A stretch of 64,000 nt of DNA from NCBI GenBank assembly GCA_025667525.1, contig CM046875.1:116922340-116986339 (forward strand), in the 5' to 3' direction. This stretch comes from Glebionis coronaria (Eukaryota > Streptophyta > Magnoliopsida > Asterales > Asteraceae). Below the pieces are notes generated by a model that saw only the letters and a program-made list of their open reading frames with translations, was not told the DNA's origin and did no database searches. Of the stretch, positions 36,741 to 48,859 are shown one piece after another. A program made the translations under genes and the position numbers. Position 1 is the first letter of the stretch; each line of letters begins with the position of its first letter.

Positions 36741-38386
36741 GACCTTTGCTTCCACATGTGAGTACCTCTCCGGTGAGGAAAGTGGAGCAAGAACCCGAGG
36801 TGGTTAAAGAAAAGGAAATTCCTATTCCACCAAAGGTAGACCAATTGCCTAATCCGGAACCCGAGCTTCCAAAGACTAAACCCACACTACCCTACCCTTC
36901 GAGACTTAACCAAGAGAAGCTCCGCGAAAAGTCCAATGCTCAAATGACTACTTTTTTAGAGATGTTTAAGAATCTTTATATTAATGTTAGTTTCGCGGAT
37001 GCATTGCTTTACATGCCTAAGTTTGCTTCGACTATTAAGAGATTGATGAATGATAAAGGGAAATTGGTTGAAGTGTCTACATCTTTAGATGCTAATTGTT
37101 CCGTGGTTCTTACACAAAAGCTTCCCAAAAAGCTTGGAGACCCGGGCAAGTTTGTGATACCATGTGATTTCCCTAATATGGAAGAATGCTTAGCTTTAGC
37201 CGATCTTGGTGCTAGCATTAATTTGATGCCTCTTTCCGTATGGAAAAGGTTATCACTTCCCGAGCTTACACCTACTAAGATGACTCTCGAGCTAGCGGAT
37301 CGATCGATCGCCTTACCAAAAGGTATAGCCGAGGACGTGTTTTTCAAGGTAGGGAAACTTGTCTTTCCAACGGACATTGTGGTTTGCGATTATCCCGAAT
37401 ATTCTCGTGTACCACTAATTTTGGGAAGACCGTTTCTTATGACGGCTAGTGCTTTAGTTGACATGAAAGCGAGGAAATTGACTTTAAGAGTTGATGATGA
37501 AAATATCACGTTTGATATTGGTCATATCTCTAAATTTTCTTCCAAGTATTACGAGGAATCAATTAATCAAATCGATGTGATTGATGTTACTTGTGAAGAA
37601 TATTCTCAAGAAGTTCTTGGATTCTCGGCTTCTTCTAAAAGTGGCAATCCCACTTCTTCGAATCCTATTATCTCTTCGGCTAAGCCTCCACTCACTCCAT
37701 TTGAGGGAGGTGACTTCGTTCTTGAAGAGCTTGAGAATAATGGTTATTCAAAAATCGAAAAGGAAATTGATGATTACCTTAGCACACCATTTGATCCTAG
37801 TAAGTTTGATAGTGAGAATTTTGATCCCGAGGGAGATATTGCGTTGATTGAAAAATTATTGAATATGGATCCTTTTGAATCACCACCTATGGAATTAAAA
37901 GTTGTGAATGAAAATGAGACTAAAGTGAAAACATCTATTGAGGAAGCACCCGAATTAGAACTTAAGGAATTACCCACTCATTTGGAGTATGCTTTTCTTG
38001 AGGGATCGGATAAGTTACCGGTGATTATTGCTAAGGGATTAAAGGAAAAAGAAAAGGATGAACTTATCAAAGTGCTTAAGAAACATAAACGGGCCATTGC
38101 ATGGAAAATCTTCGACATTAAGGGTATAGATCCAAAATTTTGTACTCACAAAATTCTAATGGAGGATGATTATAAACCCACTATCCAAAATCAAAGAAGG
38201 GTCAATCCAAAGATTCATGAGGTGATCAAAAAGGAAGTCACTAAACTTCTAGACGCCGGAATGATCTACCCTATCTCGGATAGTCCATGGGTTAGCCCCG
38301 TGCATTGTGTTCCAAAGAAAGGAGGAATGACGGTTGTTACTAATGAGGATAATGAATTGATTCCTACTAGACTTGTGACCGGTTAG
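36741..38386 (+). pseudogene. Protease and N-terminal RT part of element B pol
   Basis: Continuous with gag in one frame. An aspartic protease is seen near 37195-37450: ADLGASINLMPLSVW holds the D-L-G-A active site, and later VPLILGRPFL is the flap/ILG motif. RT begins with EVTKLLDAGMIYPISDS and WVSPVHCVPKKGG. An in-frame TAG at 38384-38386 interrupts the protein just before [10 protein letters not shown]. Apart from that stop, the frame is open to 39550. Confidence 0.9.
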
Positions 38387-39550
38387 CGTGTTTGTATTGA
38401 CTATAGGAAACTTAATGATGCCACTAGGAAGGATCATTTTCCATTACCTTTTATAGATCAAATGTTAGAGAGACTAGCGGGGAATGAATTCTATTGCTTT
38501 TTGGATGGATTTTCCGGCTATTTCCAAATCCCCATTGACCCTCGTGATCAAGAAAAGACCACATTCACTTGTCCTTATGGAACATTTGCTTATCGTCGCA
38601 TGCCTTTTGGACTATGCAATGCTCCGGGGACGTTCCAAAGGTGCATGATGGCCATTTTCCATGATATGATCGAGAAAACCATGGAAGTCTTCATGAATGA
38701 CTTTTCGGTTTTTGGGGAATCTTTCACTTCATGTCTCTCTAACCTTGAAAGAATGTTGCAACGTTGTGAGGAAACGAATCTTGTGCTTAATTATGAAAAA
38801 TGTCACTTCATGTGCAAAGAGGGAATTGTGTTAGGACATAAGATCTCTAAGGCCGGTATTGAGGTTGATAGGGCTAAAATCGACGTGATTGCCAAATTGC
38901 CTCCACCCACCACCGTTAAGGGAGTTAGGAGTTTTCTCGGCAATGCCGGCTTCTATCGACGTCTTATACAAGACTTCTCTAAGATAGCTCGGCCTATGAC
39001 CCATCTTTTGGAAAAAGAGACTCCTTTCATCTTTTCGGATGAGTGTATTCAAGCCTTTGAGATGCTTAAAAAGAAGTTAACCGAATCTCCAATCTTGGTT
39101 GCCCCGGATTGGGACCTACCTTTTGAAATTATGTGTGATGCTAGTGATTATGCGGTAGGTGCGGTTTTGGGGCAACGTAAGTTAAAACATTTCTTGCCTA
39201 TACACTATGTAAGTAAGACTATGACGGATGCTCAAACAAAGTACACTACAACGGAAAAGGAGTTACTTGCCGTTGTGTATGCTTTTGAAAAGTTTAGACC
39301 ATATCTCGTCTTGTCTCAAACCATAGTATATACAGACCACTCGGCTATCAAATATCTTCTTAGTAAACAAGATGCTAAGCCGAGGTTGCTCCGGTGGATT
39401 CTCCTCCTTCAAGAATTTAATATCAAAATTCTAGACAAAAAGGGAGCCGAGAATCTCGCGGCCGATTATCTCGACTTGAGAATCCTCACCAAAGCGATCG
39501 AGAGAACAAGGAAATCAATGAAACATTTCCTCTCGAGACGCTTGGTATGA
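38387..39550 (+). pseudogene. Reverse transcriptase and RNase H of element B
   Basis: Shows [40 protein letters not shown] and then FMNDFSVFG, where the family has two adjacent aspartates. The Asn codon is at 38696-38698, so a metal-binding residue is lost. RNase H follows with [35 protein letters not shown] and [10 protein letters not shown]. The frame shifts near 39467-39475, after ENLAADYL, before the integrase part. Confidence 0.9.
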
Positions 39551-40866
39551 TTGCTTTTCGTGGTGATGATAGTACCCCATGGTTTGCGGACATCGCAAAT
39601 TACCATGCGGGGAAGTTTGTGATCAAGGGTATGTCGTCCCAACAAAAACGAAAGTTTTTCACGGATATTTCCTATTACTTTTGGGACGACCCCTATTTGT
39701 TTCGTGTGTGCGCGGATCAAGTGATTCGTAGGTGCGTGTTTGGCAAAGAAGCTCAAGATATCCTTAAATCTTGTCATGAAGGACCCACCGGGGGACATCA
39801 TGGTGCTAACGCCACCGCGAAGAAAGTCTTTGATGCCGGCTTCTTTTGGCCTTCCATATATCGTGATGCCCAAGACTTGATCAAAACTTGTGATGCTTGT
39901 CAACGTCAAGGAAAGAACTCACAAAGGGATGAAATGCCTCAAAACATTATCCAAGTTTGTGAAATCTTTGACATGTGGGGGATCGATTTTATGGGGACGT
40001 TTCCATCTTCGAAAGGAAATAAATACATTCTCGTAGCCGTGGACTATTTGTCTAAATGGGTCGAAGCTAAGGCTTTGCCCACGAATGATGCTCGAGTTGT
40101 GGCGAACTTTTTGAAACAACTCTTTGCTAGGTTTGGAACTCCGCGGGCTATTATAAGTGATCGTGGGACCCATTTTTGTAATGAACAATTTGAAAAAGTT
40201 CTAAAGAAATATGGTGTCACTCATCGACTTTCTACGGATTATCACCCTCAAACGAGTGGTCAAGTGGAGGTTTCAAACCGTGCTCTTAAAAGGATTTTGG
40301 AGCGTTCTATTGGTGAAAATCGCACTTCATGGTCGGACAAATTGGACGATGCTTTGTGGGCTTTCCGCACGGCTTACAAGACGCCAATTGGTTGTACACC
40401 ATTTAGGTTGGTCTACGGAAAAGCATGCCACTTGCCAATTGAACTCGAACATAAGGCGTATTGGGCTCTTAAGCATTGTAGCTTTGATTTGAGGACCGCG
40501 GGTGATCATCGCAAGGTTCAGTTGAATGAACTAAGTGAATTAAGGGATCAAGCTTATGAAAATTCTTTGATCTATAAAGAGAAGACTAAGAGGATTCATG
40601 ACTCTAAGATCAAAAACCGCATTTTCAATGTTGGTGATCAAGTCCTCTTATTCAACTCTAGACTTAAGATTTTCTTGGGCAAGCTTAAATCCCGTTGGTC
40701 CGGACCATTCACCATTGCACAAGTTTTCCCTTATGGCACCGTTGAGCTAGCTCAAAAAGACGGGCCTAACTTTAAGGTGAATGGTCATCGTGTGAAACAT
40801 TACTTTGGAGGGGACATACCTACGGAGGTTGTCCCGGATCTTCAAACTTTCCCTAAGGACCAATGA
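39547..40866 (+). pseudogene. Integrase of element B
   Basis: Open for 439 codons, ending at TGA (40864-40866). The zinc-binding domain has HH and C-x2-C (TCDACQRQG). The core has all three catalytic residues in context: [17 protein letters not shown] and [11 protein letters not shown]. The C-terminal part ([21 protein letters not shown]) is typical of Athila. This domain alone looks intact, but it is out of frame with RT/RNase H. Confidence 0.9.
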
Positions 40867-42872
40867 ATGCGGGGATCGAGTCGAGCTCATGACTCGGTGA
40901 ACAAAAACGAGGTGCCTTGTGGGGGAGTCCCATACATTCTATCTTCTTTCTATTTTCTAACAACTAATAAGGCTTGATCTTTCAAGCTCGTGCTCGTGTT
41001 TTGTTGTGTTGTGAATCTTAGGTATGACCCTAATATTTGAAGACTCTCGTGTTCGGTTTTTGCCGGTCCACTTGATCTTCCATTCTTTGAATGCCAAAAA
41101 GGGGCACACTCTCTATCCCTTGATTTTTATTGACTAACATTTTATCTTGAGGCATAATTAATAAACGTCTTATAAGATTTGCATGCTCTTTTCATGCTAG
41201 GATTTTGCATTAGACTCTTCGTATTTTAGCAAGGGGGTGTTACTCTTGAGCTAAGAAACATTGAGGACAATGTTCGGTTTTAGCATGGGGGAGTCAATCG
41301 ATATAATCGCTTGCAATTGGCTTTGTCGTGTCTAAACGTAATTGTTTTTCTCATTTTTTTCAATAAAATTTTAAAATTTTTAGTGTAATTTTTAAGTTTT
41401 TATAAAGAAAATAAGTGCTTTTGACACGAATGTAGGCTTTCCGTTGGTGAAATGAAAATAGTTTTTGACTCGACTCGGTTTTTAACCTTAGCTTTTCCTT
41501 AACGTATTTGAATTAAGTTTTGCTAGGCTTTTATATAGGGAGCTTTAAAATGCGTAAGTCTTAATTCATACGAGTTAAGAACAAGAACTTTTCGCAAGCT
41601 CCTATAATTGATCCTAGAAAGTCGTTTATCAAGGGAACTTTAAAATGCAAATTCTAAAACTTGAAAAAGTATAAGAAGATGCAAGATCCTATAGATGACT
41701 TGAAAACCCAAAACTTTGATTTAATAGGCTAAGTATCCATTGATTTCATATTTTTGGAATTTTATAATATGGAGAACAAGAGATGATAGAGTTCAATCAT
41801 AAGTTTCTAAGATTAAATTTTTCTTTGTGCAAGTATTTTTGTGTTTGATTTAATCTCCTCGTATTTACTTTCCACGCTTGAATAATAATTGCGTAATAAA
41901 TGAAGTTTTTAGCGGTTTAGGCTTGATATCTTAACTCGTAACTCCTTCTTTTTCTTCCCTTGTAATTAAAGTGAGAACACATTAAGGGTGTCAGCGTCAT
42001 GGACTTTTGATCATGGGATTGCGGAAATTTGGCTTACTATAAATATCATATTAATAAAGAAGAATAAATAAAAACATGTTCTCTAGGAGCCTTCGGGTGG
42101 GAGTCATGTAGCACTAACCTTGTTATTAGAGCCTTAGGATGTATGTCAAGGGGCGTGTAGAATAAAAATTGCTTCATCATCATGATCCGTAAGGTGGGAT
42201 GGTGTTGTCAATTCCCTTATTTTTGTCCAAAGAGCCTTAGGGTGTGGATTTTAAATAAGGAGCATAATTGCATCTTAAAGAGCCAAAAGGTGTTATGATG
42301 TAGTTGTTGCTAACTCCATTAATAAGGTCAAAATTGACTTTGGAGGTTTTTATTGTTGCTTTTAAGTAGCCATATTAGCCAAATTTCGGGTCCGGGATTT
42401 ATCTCTAAATCGTGTTAAGTTATCCTTGATGTGGGCTTTCTTTAGTGACAACGGTTTTTGAAGTCGAGGTTAGGTTTTGAGTGTTGAGTTTACACCGTTC
42501 TTGCCTTCATTTTTGGACTAAAAAATATCAAAATAAAGTCAAATGAGCCTTTGGGTGAATGACAAATAAAATCTAGAGATACAATTAGGAATAATAGGAG
42601 ATTGAGTTTAACACAAATTACTTGTATGAGTTGGTTTAATTTTGGGGCTTATGATTGACAATGATCTTGTTTTTGCACTTGGCATGGAAAAGTGAAAAGT
42701 CGGGGACGATGAATCTATTTGAGTTTTATGATCCTAAAAGTTATTTTTTAAATAATGAAAGCAATACATTATGTCTTTGCAAAATAAAGTGTCAAGAGTT
42801 AAATAATGGTTTAGTTAGTGTTTTATTTTATCATTGCGTGAGGACACGACAATTGCTTAGCAAGGGGGAGTT
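40867..42872 (+). other. 3' untranslated region and polypurine tract of element B
   Basis: No coding frame. A segment at about 41505-41720 (GCTAGGCTTTTATATAGGGA and following) closely matches 28690-28880 of element C. A module ACATTGAGGACAATG followed by a GGGGGAG tract occurs near 41260-41292. A diverged version (TGAGGACACGACAATTG, then AGCAAGGGGGAG) ends at the 3' LTR. Confidence 0.75.
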
Positions 42873-45800
42873 TGATATGAGTGATTTTAATCATATCATT
42901 TGTATCTTAAAACGAGTTTAAATTGCATATTAAATATAAATATAGCCTTGTATATGCTTGTTTTGTTCGTTTCATGTGTGTAGGTACCAAAGTTCGTGAA
43001 AACCGGCAAAATCGGCACGAGATTGAAGAAAAGATCGAGGAAGCCAAAATCGAGTTCGGTTTCTAGTGGATTTAACTTTTTGAAGATCACTTGGACTATG
43101 TGGGCCCTACTCTTGGTTATTGGGCTTAAAGGCCCAATGGGGATTTTAACTATTCACTGTTTACTTAATAGCCCAAATCCAGGCCCAAAGTGAAGATGAA
43201 TACAACTGATGGAAAGAATGGCCCAAGCCCGTTATATTAAATGGAATGTTTGGGTTTTAAAAAGCCCAGTAGGGTTAAGTAACTTCTGAAAACAATATTT
43301 ATTCGTTTGGTCAAAGCGACCTTTTCACTTTTTTATTCTCAAACGTATTTACTTTCACCCTTCACACGTTTTCTCCCACTTTTCCTCACAATAAAAAATT
43401 CCCTCGATAACTTCTATGTGTTTCTTCTTCATCCCCAAAAATAAACCTGCAACATATTTACTGTTCACCAACCCTAGTATATTAATTCGTTCGAATTAAA
43501 TGGGGCTTTTTTGGCACACGTATAATTCAAGTGTGTGGGAATTAAATCCCCAAGGTTTTAGGAAGAGAAGATTGGAAGAGGCTAGGATACGTGGGAGTGA
43601 TTGCTTGGAAGAAACACCTCATTTTCCCCACTCCACCAATCAAAAGGCATCAAAGAAACACAACTAGCACAAACGGATGCCACGTTGGCAATCCGTGTGC
43701 TAGTTGTGCTTTATCAACCCTCCGATCAACAACAAGAGAGAGAATGAAGATCTAAGGGTCAAAATGAAGAAGGAATATTCTCTTGAAGTTCTGGATATTC
43801 GCTCCTCAACAGCCTTGGGATGGCTATAAAAACCCCTCATTTATCTTGTAATTTTTATCCCTTTTTCTTTTTGTAATGTTATAATGCTAGATTTAGATTA
43901 GAAGTTTTTTCTTTTTATAAAGTTGTACGGATTTCAAGGAATTAATAAAATTAAATTTCAGTTTAATAATTATTGGAGTTGTGTTTTTATTACTATTTCA
44001 GAATTACTTTTAATGTTTAATCTTTAATTATAACTGTTAGAAAACATTTATATAAGTTTCTTCTATAACTTATGTTGATGTTTGGAAAAGAATTGGGGAA
44101 AAGTTTAATCCTACTGATTGAACTTTAAATAAAGTTACTGGTTCGATTTAACTGCTGCTGGTTCGAAAATTTATATGGTGTTTGAGTTAATGCTCCTGGT
44201 TCGAGTTATGATGGTTTGATGGTAATGGTGTTCGAATGGTGATGATACGATCTAATCAGCCAGCTCAGCGCTGCGCTGCTGCTCAACGGCTTTCTTCATA
44301 AGGTTTCATCACTAGTTATTTTCATGTTTATTTTAAATCTGATTTAGTTATTCTTCTGTATGAGTTTGCTTTGCTATATATTTTTCGTTGTGGTATGCTA
44401 GTTTGAGTTAATTGGTGAATCTGATAAGTGTGTTTCTATCATGAGTTATTTGAATTTAGTTTATAGATTTGTTGGATGTGACTGATTTGTTTAATTTTAG
44501 GAATTTTATTATTTGTTCGTATCTGTTGCATATTGAGGGTTGATTAAGTCCTTGCTGATTTCTCTTTTCTGATAAGGGGTTGATATCTGTTTTGACTAGG
44601 AAAGTTTGGTTACCGATAAATGAGTTTCAGAATTTTGCTTAACGTGTAGACTATAACTTTTTGATTGCTTATAAAAGATATAATCAGTTTTCATTTTACT
44701 GTTAGTTTACGTATTTTTAGCAGCTTTCTTTTAGCTTTGTTGTGCTGATGCATTCTTTTGGTTTTGTCACTGCTGACGTGCTTATAAGCTGATAGGATGT
44801 TAGACCTTCTTAACTGATGATTTAACTGATCTTAGGTTATCAATCTGTTGTTAAGATTGTTTTGCTTGATTGCTTGCTTTCATTAACTTGTCAGATTAGC
44901 TGCAATTGTGGGTTGGCATAATTAGGATTTGCGTTTTATTACTCTGTTTATTGTGATATGTTGTGACTATCCTGCTGAACTTTTGTTTCTAATTGATTAG
45001 TTTAGTTTCTAGTTTGCTGAATATTTTTGTGATTTTTGTCATGATTTAAATTGCTGTAATTAGATTTAACAGACTCAATTTATCTGTTAAGTTTCAAATA
45101 CTGATTCCTATCAGTATTCTTTAAATAAGCTTTGCAATTTGATCACTCCTGTGATCCTTCATATCTCATTTGTCCAAAAAGAAATAATCTCAAAAATATG
45201 TCCCCATCAGGACTCGAACCCTTGACCTCAAGGGTATAGGTTTAACGTGTTAACCAACTGAGCTTCTTGCTCTCTTTGTTTTTATATCAGTCATAGTCAG
45301 TTTTATACCAATTTAATTTAGCTGGCAGTTTAATGTGTTAAACGTTTTTCTTTAGATTTTACTTTCTTTTGATAAACTTACTTTTTAAACGTTCAAATTA
45401 TTTTATAAATAGATTAGTTTTTTTTTTATTTTAAAATTTCAATTATAATTAGTTTTCAAATAGTAGATAAAATAAAAATAATAATAATAAAAAAAACGTT
45501 TTTATTAATTTAAAAAGTTTAATTAGTTTATTTTAATAATTAGATTTTTTATAATTTTAGATTTTAAATAAAATTAGTTTAAAAAAATATAGATTTGGTT
45601 AGAGTAATTTTAATAAAGTTTATTAGTTTAAAAAGTTAAATAGATTTCTAAAATAGATTAAAAGTAATTTTTTATTAAATAGAATTATTTTTATAGATTT
45701 TTAAAATAGTTTAAATTTTAAATAGTCTTTATTTTAAGTATTTGTTTTTAGATAATTAATTCGGGGTTGACGATTCATGCACTTAAGGTTAAGATTAAAT

Positions 45801-46043
45801 AGTTTAAAATTGGTAGATTTAATTTCTAGTTTAAAAACCGAAAACCAATTCAAAACAATTGTCCAAATCGAATCAAAACGTCTCAAATTCACTTGATCTT
45901 CGTGTACAACGAACTTGGTTCATCACGTGTTTAATTGAATTCGTCATTGGTAATATTAGTCTATTACTTTTTCCTAAAGGTAATTTTCTAATTTACCCTA
46001 TAACGTAATACTAATTATCACATATACTATCACGATCACATCA
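42873..46043 (+). repeat. 3' LTR of element B
   Basis: 3171 bp, uninterrupted, TG...CA. It serves as the reference for the split 5' LTR. The TATAAAAA core promoter is at about 43825-43832. It differs from the 5' LTR at roughly 1-2% of sites by eye. Confidence 0.93.
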
Positions 46044-46264
46044 CTGCCATTGACTTCTTCTCCTTTTGCCTTCATATACTTATGCTTGTTTAGTCATTTC
46101 TCATTTCCTTTACTTTATTTACGTTTTGGGCTTATGTTTGGGAACCGATGTTTGATTCCGGTTTTCCCTATGGTCATGTATGTTTTAGTACATATTACCT
46201 TGCATGCTTTGATGACACGCCATAATTACGCGTGACATTCCATTTACCAAAATGGGGTGTTACA
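46044..46264 (+). repeat. 3' LTR of element A, right part
   Basis: Begins with the second copy of the CTGCC duplication and continues the A LTR (ATTGACTTCTTC...) to GGTGTTACA. It is followed by GAAGT, the outer target duplication of A. Confidence 0.92.
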
Positions 46265-46269
46265 GAAGT

Positions 46270-46660
46270 TATAAAGATGACTTACATCGTTGTTTTTGTC
46301 ATTTTCTATGATCCTTGTTAATTTCTTTAACGCTTTGTCACATTGTATGGAAGATGAAATATCTATAAATACTTAACACGGATAAATTGTCTAACAGGAA
46401 GCAATCGTCACAACAAAGACAATAGATTTTATTCATTAAACACATTTGCGCTGATCATAGGGGTGTTTGGTTGCTATTTTAACAGGATCCAAACACTCCT
46501 TCTGCAGCAGACGGGTGTTTCGCTACTGTTATAGCATCATCCAAACACTCCTTTTGGAGCAGAAAGGGCGTGTTGATCGTGGATACCTTGTGATTTCCTT
46601 ATTTATCAAATTCGTAAGAACTTTCTCGAGCTGAGAGTATTTAATTATTACGTACCATTA
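46270..46660. other. Probable pseudogene intron with a duplicated GTGTTTGG-type repeat
   Basis: Continues from 12043 once element A is removed. At 46463-46575 two similar units of about 55 bp each contain ATCCAAACACTCCTT and a GTGTTT motif near one end. This resembles a small hAT-type MITE or a tandem duplication. No exon identified. Confidence 0.45.
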
Positions 46661-46974
46661 CTTGGTGCGAAGACCGAGATAAGGATTATGAACACCACTC
46701 GCAAACCACAAAACAGTCGGGAACCCTTGGACCTCATATCAGGCGGCCAACTCACCCTCCTCTGGAGCATCAACTTTAGCAACCACCATCTCTGCTTCTC
46801 CCCTATCAAATTCTCTTCGTCACTTTCAGGTCACTCGCAGCCGCATCATACTTGGGTGTTAGTGCCTTACAATGCCCGAATCTTCACGAACAGTTTGGTA
46901 TTATCATATAGGGCCTATACATATCGGATGGAAGGTCGAAGAACCTGATGAGCCCTACACCAAAAAGTCGAGAT
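46661..46974 (-). pseudogene. Thioredoxin-like exon of a protein-disulfide-isomerase-like pseudogene
   Basis: The minus strand reads GHCKALTPKYDAAASDLK, then in another frame MVVAKVDAPEEGELAA, a TGA stop, YEVQGFPTVLWFASGV and NPYLGLRTK. This is the a-type thioredoxin domain of plant PDI-like proteins, where WCGHCK precedes a KVDA strand and a GFPT cis-proline loop. The Trp-Cys before GHC is lost, and a frameshift and stop are present, so it is inactive. An acceptor-like TTGCAG precedes 46974. The b'-like fragment at 10798-10921 is its probable downstream exon, separated by element A. Confidence 0.65.
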
Positions 46975-47087
46975 CTGCAACAATAAACGTTGTAAACAAA
47001 CCGTCAATTCACTATTCCAAATACTACGAAACAAACAAGTCCATAATCTTAAACAAAAAGCTGTAATATTAACAAAAGCATTTACAT

Positions 47088-47209
47088 GGCATATGGCATA
47101 TGCCAAATTTATTATTTACCTAAGTAAACTTAACCGCCCCTGAGTAAACTTAACCATATGCCATATGGCAAATTTATTATTTACCTAAGAAAACTCAACC
47201 GCCCCTGAG
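47088..47209. repeat. Two-copy tandem repeat with CATATG palindromes
   Basis: Units of about 57-60 bp share CAAATTTATTATTTACC, TAAGTAAACTTAACCG (changed in the second copy) and CCCCTGAG. Each starts with overlapping CATATGGCATATG-type palindromes. Function unknown. Confidence 0.75.
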
Positions 47210-48589
47210 GTTCGATTGCTTATACTGTGGACTGGAAAAAAGGTTGATACATATAATAAAAATCAATTATTTTCGCAAAAAAAACCCTAATAAACCAAAG
47301 CTGCATAAAGAAAGATATTTGAGGAACACGTATTTGCGTATTGAAAACAAACCTTTTTGAATACAGTAAGAAAATAGACCAAAGTTTGAGTGTTCCTTGA
47401 TGGTGGTTTTAGATAGCTTGACTACTGAGATATCTTCCAACTGTCACCTAAACATCATTTTTAAAATTAAAAACTAAAAACAACCAAATTAAAAATTGAA
47501 AGATCGGTAACACTCAATCAAAATAATAAATTTATTTATAACCTTATCAGTATATGTTGGTGACTACACCTTGCAGAAGATCGTAGGGTGAGTCGGAGCT
47601 GCTACAATCCTTCATCTAGATGTTCATGAATATGCCTTTTTTTGTCTGATGGCGATTAAAACTCCACAACGTCAAACCCGATCAAAAGTATAGAGATCAA
47701 AGCCGATCAAAAGTAGATCTGTCGATCAAAAAGTAGATATGAGAGAGAGATATCAAAGATAGATCTAATTGTGTGTGGGGGGAGAGGGTGAGGAGAGATA
47801 CACAATAAGGGGCGGGTATGATCATCCGAACAAATCAACGGTTGAAAAAGGGGATTGGGAAAAACCCCATACCTCATTTGACGAACACATACCTCAGAGA
47901 AGGAAGGAACGACCCGATTATCTTTTTGGTGAAAGGAAGGTATGAGCAAAGTTAATTTGAACGGCTCATATTTGATTGTTGCACAAACTTATATTGTTTT
48001 TTATTCCTAATATTCAATTCACATAGTCGCTTCCCGAATGCCCCTTTCCTTCGCTACTAGGAGAGTCGCTAGCTTGCTTGCATTCTAGAAACGGTAGCTT
48101 TCGCGCCCTTCCTGCCTACTGAAATAGATGTGAATGATCGTGACAGCTCTCAAAATCCTATTCAGTCTGATTAGGATCAGGTTTCCTCTATTAGGTGGTG
48201 CCATTTCTAAGACTCGGGTTTTAGAGATTGTCAGCCTCCATATATCTACTGATTCTATAACATTTCAATTAGTTAAAAAATTTCTATATGAATAAGGGGA
48301 GGGGGGTAATATGATAGAAATATTTCAAATGATCGAAAAAAACAAAATCAAACTCAAGATGCTGCTACCCTCATGCTTTTTCATTCACTAACTAACATTG
48401 GTTATAATTTAAACTAACCACAGTTAATTTTATTTATTACAATATCATTAAACTCACATTTATCAATACTACTATTAATAAATATCTGCCACACTCTCTC
48501 TAATAACTGTCTAAAAGCTTTCTCTACCATCTTCATTCTTCCCATAGCTATGTCGTCGTCGTCATCAATGAAAAAAATAGCAACCTTCC
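47210..48589. other. AT-rich intergenic sequence, no gene supported
   Basis: Only short frames. One GC-richer stretch at about 48030-48130 (containing CTAGCTTGCTTGCATTC) looks unlike its surroundings. It recalls organelle DNA inserted in the nucleus, but this could not be verified. Confidence 0.3.
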
Positions 48590-48752
48590 GGTTTCAGTGA
48601 GCCGGTTCGACCCGGGTCGTTCGAAACCTGGCGGTTCGATCTGGGTTATAACTCCTCATTAAACCGACGTGCGACGGACCGGTGCTATCACCGGTCATCG
48701 GTTCGACCGGTTCAACCGGCCGGATCGAACCAGGTTTTAAGACACTGCTATT
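48590..48752. mobile_element. CCGGTTC-rich hAT-type MITE
   Basis: The right end reads, in reverse complement, CAGTGTCTTAAAACC followed by GGTTCGATCCGGCCGG. The left half begins CCGGTTTCAGTGAGCC and contains several GGTTCGA motifs in both orientations. Related in style to 9590-9675. The exact left end and target duplication were not fixed. Confidence 0.5.
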
Positions 48753-48859
48753 TACTACTCCGTATTTGCTACCTGGTCATGTTTATGATCACTTCAATAT
48801 CAATATCGATTTTGCCAGAAAAAACGTAGTACATACTTGTGTGTTGTCAAGTCTAGTAA

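Larger units (their letters stand above)
22173..46043 (+). mobile_element. Element B: Athila-like Ty3/Gypsy retrotransposon inserted in A
   Basis: TG...CA LTRs begin TGATATGAGTGATTTTA and end CGATCACATCA. The CTGCC target duplication is exact (22168-22172 and 46044-46048). Order: 5' LTR (split by C), primer-binding site, gag, protease, RT, RNase H, integrase, about 2 kb of untranslated DNA, polypurine tract, 3' LTR. No envelope-like frame follows the integrase, although some Athila elements carry one. Two stops, two frameshifts and an altered RT box disable it. About 14.7 kb without C. Confidence 0.93.
12049..46264 (+). mobile_element. Element A: Tekay-like Ty3/Gypsy LTR retrotransposon, host of the nest
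   Basis: The LTRs start TGTAAAACCC and end GGTGTTACA. The outer target duplication GAAGT is exact at 12044-12048 and 46265-46269. Internal DNA runs 15118-19340, followed by the 3' LTR, which is interrupted after 22172 by element B and resumes at 46049. The primer-binding site matches initiator methionine tRNA, and the remnant RT and integrase look like those of Tekay/Del chromoviruses. Without the insertions the element is about 10.3 kb. The coding region is too decayed for activity. Confidence 0.9.

Noticed and set aside
40867..42872. Envelope-like gene after the integrase of B
   Set aside because: Some Athila elements have one, but here all frames are short and no signal peptide or membrane protein can be read.
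48030..48130. Insert of mitochondrial DNA
   Set aside because: The GC-richer style differs from its surroundings, but I could not tie it to an organelle gene. A direct comparison with a plant mitochondrial genome would decide.
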